DNA of 64,000 nt from Myotis daubentonii (lineage: Eukaryota > Chordata > Mammalia > Chiroptera > Vespertilionidae), in assembly GCF_963259705.1 (NCBI RefSeq), contig NC_081842.1, positions 64,554,787 to 64,618,786 of the forward strand. The letters run 5' to 3'. The translations under genes and the position numbers were made by a program. The notes under the pieces were generated by a model, which saw only the letters and a program-made list of their open reading frames with translations, was not told the origin of the DNA and made no database searches. Numbering within the stretch: the first letter of the stretch is position 1; each line of letters opens with the position of its first letter. This document shows positions 60,000 to 64,000 of the stretch, piece by piece.

Positions 60000-60780
60000 G
60001 CAAATTTTGTTTGGAAAAATAAAAGTTTCCAGAGGCCTTGACATCCTCTCCGCTGGCCAGCTTTCTATGTAGTTTGTGTCTCCATCTAATGGCAAGTTAT
60101 TTATGAGCAAATCCAGTGACAAGGTTCTACAAAGTCATTGGGGAAAATCTGCTTCTAGATTGGGGTTTCCAAGGACACATCTGAGTCATGGTTTTATAGG
60201 ACGGAAACCCTAAATGGCATACACATGCTCCCAAACTATAGCTCTCTAGGGTCCTGTTCCCCATAACTGCAGAATGAGAACAAAGCTGATCAGCTGCACA
60301 ATTTTATTGCAAGCGAAGTCAAACCACCAGCAATTTCAATCTATCTAACAAGATCTAAACACTAACAAATATCAGGGCTGTGTTCATGTATTCTTGATTT
60401 ACAATTTTATGTAAATTTAATGCAAATTAGGCATGGCCCTCAGGGCTCCTGTCAAGATTCCAATGCAGTCAGTGGTGTGGCAAAGTTTGACTGTAGCTTC
60501 TATTAATGTGTATGGAATTGATTACTGCAGCATTTAAATTATTGCTCTTCGAACTACTCTGATTAATAGGTTGAAACTGGAGTAAAATACATCAGAGGCT
60601 GCCTGGTACAGGGGTGGTTTAGTCATGGGACCTCCATCTTGGTCCATTTGCAATGGCTGACAGCTTCATTTTATTGCTTTTAAAAGGCATGTCTACTGAC
60701 TTGCAAAGTTCCTTTCACAATCAAAGCAGATAATACTTTCCATTTAGTTTAATAGAAAGTACTTGAGGTACAATAATAAG
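60000..60780. other. Candidate conserved non-coding block after the exon
   Basis: No repeat recognised. AT-rich with POU/homeodomain-like sites, for example 'tttaatgcaaattagg' near 60420 and 'ctctgattaatagg' near 60558. Preserved CpGs occur in 'gcaagcgaagtc' and 'ttcgaacta'. Conservation is not testable here. Confidence 0.35.
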
Positions 60781-60898
60781 AGACACCAGGGCTTGGATCT
60801 CAGGCAGCCCACTAAAAATTTTTAAATATAACTAGAGAATTGTGAATATGTAAATTTACCATTTCCCTCATAAACACACTCTCTCTCTATGACACATG

Positions 60899-60925
60899 CA
60901 CACAGACACACACACACACACACAT
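60899..60925. repeat. (CA)n microsatellite
   Basis: Short CA run with nearby alternating purine-pyrimidine sequence. Confidence 0.9.
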
Positions 60926-61027
60926 ATGCACGCACGCATACACATGCATACTTCAAACCAAAGTTCTACCGCATTGAATAGCAGACAAAGGGGAGGTAAC
61001 TAGTTTATTTAAGGTCCATTAGAAAGA

Positions 61028-61549
61028 CTAGATGCCTGGTGCATGAAATTCATGCATGGGGCGGTCCCCTCAGCCCAGCCTGCACCCTCTCCAATCTGGG
61101 ACCCCTCGGGGGATGTCCAACTGCTGGTTTAGGCCTGGTCCTGGGGATTGGGCCTAAACCAGAAGTCGGACATCCGTCTCACAATCCGGGACCACTGGCT
61201 CCTAACTGCCAGCCTGGTCGCCCCCAACTGCCCACCCCTGTTGACCTGGTCGCCCCTCACTGCCCCCTCTGCCAGCCTGGTAACCCCCAACTGACCCCCT
61301 ACTGGCCTGGTTACCCCCAACTGCCCCCACTGCTGGCCTGGTTGCCCCTCACTGCCCCCCTTTGCTGGCTTGGTTGCCCCTCACTGCGCCCCCTGCTGGC
61401 CTGGTCACCCCACACAGCCTGCTGTTCAGTCATTTGGTTGTCCCTTCCTAACCTCCCTGCCAGCCTGCTCACCCCACGCAGCCTGCTGTTCGGTTGTTAC
61501 TATGAGTGCATCCTGACCAATTTGCATGTTACCCTTTTATTAGTATAGA
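61028..61549 (-). mobile_element. Helitron H8 (HeliBat-type)
   Basis: CTAG at 61028-61031 after A. The 3' hairpin TGCATGAA/TTCATGCA is present. The right edge reads 'cccttttattagtataGA', then T, the complement of a TCTATACTAATAAAAGGG head. The interior is the complement of the H7-type minisatellite ('ctggcctggttgcccctcactgcccc'). Confidence 0.93.
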
Positions 61550-61689
61550 TTGCTACACAATCAATATCAATACCTTTACAGGTATGAATATCTGTACTTT
61601 AAATGTCATTGGAAAGCCACTAGAGGCCACACTAGAAATTTTATATTACCTTATACTGAATAAAATTGGACAATCTAATTATATCACTT

Positions 61690-61795
61690 GATTTGTAAAT
61701 AAAGAAACAGAAGTTCATTAAATGTAGGTTACTTGTTCAAGATCACACAGAGAATTCAGGAGTACCTTGAAGCCAAACCAACCTAGAATCAAATC
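61690..61795 (-). repeat. MIR SINE relic, disrupted
   Basis: 'aataaagaaacagaagttcattaaatgtaggttacttgttcaagatcacacagag' is an antisense MIR core. A Ves SINE inserted just to its right. Confidence 0.75.
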
Positions 61796-61812
61796 TGAAG
61801 CACTTTCTACTA

Positions 61813-62032
61813 AATATATATTTTTAAAATTTATTTCAGAGAGGAAGGGAGAGGGAAAGAGAGATAGAAACATCAATGATGAGAGAGAATCATTGATCAG
61901 CTGCCTCCTGCACACCCCTCCCCCTCTGGAGATTGAGCCTTCAACCTGGCATGTGCTCTTGACCAGAATTGAACACGGGACCCTTCAGTGCACAGGCCGA
62001 TGCTGTATTCACTGAGCAAAACCAGCTAGGGC
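61813..62032 (-). repeat. Ves SINE
   Basis: Full antisense copy. Duplication TGAAGCACTTTCTACTA (61796-61812), repeated with one base missing at 62033-62048. Confidence 0.95.
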
Positions 62033-62067
62033 TGAAGCACTTCTACTAGAATGAAAATTTTTATTAT

Positions 62068-62366
62068 GCTAAGTGAAATAACTCAGAGTTTGATAAACAA
62101 AATAGATCCAGAGACATAGAAGCATGAAATAGACTGTTGAATCTCAGAGGGAAGGCAGGGGTGAGTGGGTGGGAAGAGATCAACCAAAGAACTTATATGC
62201 ATATATGCATAACACATGGACACAAACAATAGGGTGGTGAAGGCCTAGGGTGGGGTGTGGGGAGGGGTAGAAGAGATCAATAGGGGGAAAGGGGGATATA
62301 TGTAATACTTTAAACAATAAAGATTTTAAAAAAAGAAAAAAAATTTGGGACCCAAAACTAAAAAGA
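62068..62366 (+). mobile_element. L1 3' end, severely 5'-truncated, with target duplication
   Basis: 'gctaagtgaaataactcagag' through 'acaataaagattttaaaaaaag' is the bat L1 3' end. Perfect 15 bp duplication GAAAATTTTTATTAT at 62053-62067 and 62367-62381. About 23 extra bases lie between the poly(A) and the right duplication. Confidence 0.92.
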
Positions 62367-62630
62367 GAAAATTTTTATTATTACTTCTAGAACTACCACG
62401 TTTATATTTAAGTCTGAGCTCTTAGTGCCAAATGTTCAATGCTCTTTCCTTTATTTCTGATTCAACTATTCACTTTTTAACCCAGAGGGTTAGAGCTAGA
62501 ACTAGATTAGATTATACTGCACACACCTCCATGCCATGTCAGCACATGTGAAATTAACTTAAATTTAACTTAATATTAAAGGAAGGACATGAACCTACTA
62601 AGTGCCAAGTACCATATATTCCTTGTTTTA

Positions 62631-63184
62631 TCCTATCTAATAAAAGAGAAACACGGTAATTGGCGTACGACTGCTACCCTTCCCATTGGCTAATCAGGGA
62701 AATATGCAAATTAACTGCCAGCCAAGATGGCGGCCGGCAGCCAGGCAGCTTGAAACTAACATGAGGCTTGCTTGCTTCAGTGATGGAGGACTCCAATGTT
62801 CCCCACCTGCCGCTGCACGCCTCTGACCTGCAACTCTAAGCAACTATGTAAAAAATATAGAAGCTAAACAAAACCCCAGAAACCTGCTTTAGTCGCCGGG
62901 CTTCAGCCAGCAGGATCGCAACATTGTAAACAAAGGCCAGAAACCACTTTCAGCAGCGGAGGCCTAAGAGCTGGAGCCAAGCCTCAAAGCTAAAGCTGGC
63001 CCAGAATAAAAAAAGAAAAATAAGAAAAAAAAGGAGCAGTTGGGAGCTTCCGTCACCCGCCAGCCTGAAAACAGCCCTCAGCCCCTCACCCAGACTGGCC
63101 AGGCACCCCAGTGGGGACCCCCACCCTGATCCAGGACACACTTCCAGGCAAACCAGCCAGCCCCACCCATGCACCAGGCCTCTA
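62631..63184 (+). mobile_element. Helitron H9 (HeliBat-type), fused to H10
   Basis: TCCTATCTAATAAAAGAG head after A at 62630, ATGCAAAT at 62704, and a perfect YY1-type AAGATGGCGGC at 62724-62734. It shares the ATGGCGGCCGGCAGCC region with H3. The 3' end reads 'gcaccaggcctcta' but lacks the final G and the left stem of the hairpin. The next base starts another Helitron head. Confidence 0.88.
62724..62734 (+). promoter_or_regulatory. YY1-type motif in Helitron H9
   Basis: AAGATGGCGGC is an exact match to the core YY1 consensus as I know it. Diverged versions occur at the same place in H2, H3, H6 and H7. Binding is not shown. Confidence 0.5.
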
Positions 63185-64000
63185 TCCTATATACTAAAAG
63201 TGCTGGGGTCCAACCCCAGCAGGTCCAGGGGTTCCCAAAGGCATGGAAATACCTCCCAGCACCGGGATCAGCGGAGCCGCGAGGCCTCCTGGCTCCGGGA
63301 TCAGTGTGACAGGGGCCAGCGCCCAAACCCCCTGATTGCCCTGCGGCTCTGTGTGTGACAGGGGGCGGGGCCACAACCTCCCTATCTGTCCTGCTCTGTT
63401 CGTGACAGGGGAAGACGCCCCAACCCCCTGATCGCCCTGCGGCTCTGTGTGTGACAGGGTGCAGCGCCCTAACCTCCCCATCGGCCCTGCCCTGAGTATG
63501 AGAGTGGTGGTGCCCCAACCCCCTGATCGGCCCTGCTCTGTGGGTGATAGAGGGTGGTGCCCCAACCCCCTGATGGGCCCTGCTCTGTGTATGACAGGGG
63601 GCAACGCCCCAACCCCGTGATTGGCCCTGCTCTGTGCGTGACGGTACAGAGCCCCAACACCCCTGATAGGCCCTACTTTGTGAGTGACAGGGGGCAGTGC
63701 CCCAAACCCCTGATTGGCCCTGCTCTGTGCATGACAGGGGGTGGAGCCGCAACCTCTCCATTGACCCTGCCTTGAGTGTGACAGGGTACGGTGCCCCAAC
63801 CCCCCAATCGGCCCTACCCTGAGCATGACTGAGGGTGGCATCGCAACCTCCCGATCCGCCCTGCTCTGTGCATGACAGGGGGTGGCACCCCAACTCCCCA
63901 ATCGGCCCTGCTCTGAGCCTTACCAGGGGCTGCACCTAGGGATTGGGCGTGCCCTCTGCCACCCGAAAGCAGGCCTAAGCCAGCAGGTCGTTATCTCCCG
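63185..64000 (+). mobile_element. Helitron H10, partial (runs off the window)
   Basis: Head TCCTATATACTAAAAGTG begins directly after H9 with the expected preceding A. The interior is a 47 bp minisatellite and GC-rich sequence. Its 3' end lies beyond 64000. 'ggcctaagccagcaggtcg' near the edge recalls the 3' halves of H3 and H6. Confidence 0.85.
63305..63917. repeat. 47 bp minisatellite in H10, about 13 units
   Basis: Units of 46-49 bp of the form 'gtgacagggggcggtgcc', 'ccaaccccctgatcgg', 'ccctgctctgtgt'. Because 47 is not a multiple of three and the complement has few stops, long false reading frames appear on the minus strand. Confidence 0.93.

Larger units (their letters stand above)
59573..64000 (+). 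other. LSAMP: LSAMP intron downstream of the Ig1 exon (5' part)
   Basis: Begins with the donor GTAAG at 59573. The next exon (second Ig domain) is not reached within the window. It contains Helitrons H8 to H10, a nested MIR/SINE/L1 stack and a repeat-poor AT-rich block. Confidence 0.85.

Noticed and set aside
61039..61548. 169-codon open frame on the plus strand
   Set aside because: Falls wholly within Helitron H8 and translates its proline- and leucine-rich minisatellite complement.
63078..63935. 285-codon open frame on the minus strand
   Set aside because: It runs along a 47 bp GC-rich minisatellite in a Helitron, and a second frame is open over the same bases. No domain, no gene context.

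Overview
This window is mammalian, and almost certainly from a vesper (vespertilionid) bat. The evidence is the repeat set. It holds about 17 tRNA-derived Ves-type SINEs with recognisable A and B boxes. It also holds ten to eleven HeliBat-type Helitrons, each with a 5' TC end, a 3' CTAG end, a terminal hairpin and insertion between A and T. A SPIN/URR1-like hAT, a tiny hAT MITE and a mariner MITE are also present. Helitron amplification of this kind is, from general knowledge, a hallmark of vesper bats among mammals.

One real coding feature is visible: a 233 bp internal exon at 59340-59572 (+). It encodes most of the first immunoglobulin domain of LSAMP (limbic system-associated membrane protein), an IgLON adhesion protein of neurons. 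It has a good acceptor, a good donor and an uninterrupted frame. Everything upstream (1-59339) is then part of the very long intron before this exon, and 59573-64000 is the start of the next intron. No other exon, RNA gene or CpG-island promoter was found.

Layout: 1-9 kb has MIR and L2 relics, Helitrons H1 and H2, one Ves SINE, an unusually CpG-rich non-repeat block near 5.2-5.6 kb, and the two-headed Helitron H3. 10.4-13 kb is an old L1 broken up by Helitron H4. 14.3-20.7 kb has an antisense L1 3' end, a SPIN-like hAT split by a polyadenylated retrocopy, SINEs, MIRs, and a pair of inverted ~130 bp copies 1.6 kb apart. 20.7-29.8 kb is mostly unannotatable intron with one SINE, an L2 and the minimal Helitron H5. 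29.8-41.9 kb has L1 pieces, MER5A, microsatellites, six SINEs and Helitron H6, which itself contains a SINE with a long tetranucleotide tail. 42-46.3 kb is repeat-poor. 46.3-56.1 kb has SINEs, MIRs, MER20, Helitron H7 and an 80 bp hAT MITE. 57.1-64 kb has a mariner MITE, the LSAMP exon, a repeat-poor AT-rich block with homeodomain-like sites, Helitron H8, a nested MIR/SINE/L1 stack, and two Helitrons fused head to tail (H9, H10) at the edge.

The most interesting signals are in the Helitrons. Two related copies keep a perfect 14-15 bp inverted repeat of an octamer-containing sequence around a YY1-like core, with a compensatory base-pair change between them. Two loci show 5' ends stacked in tandem. 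Two related Helitrons in opposite orientation flank the LSAMP exon. All family names come from memory of consensus sequences; no database search was possible.
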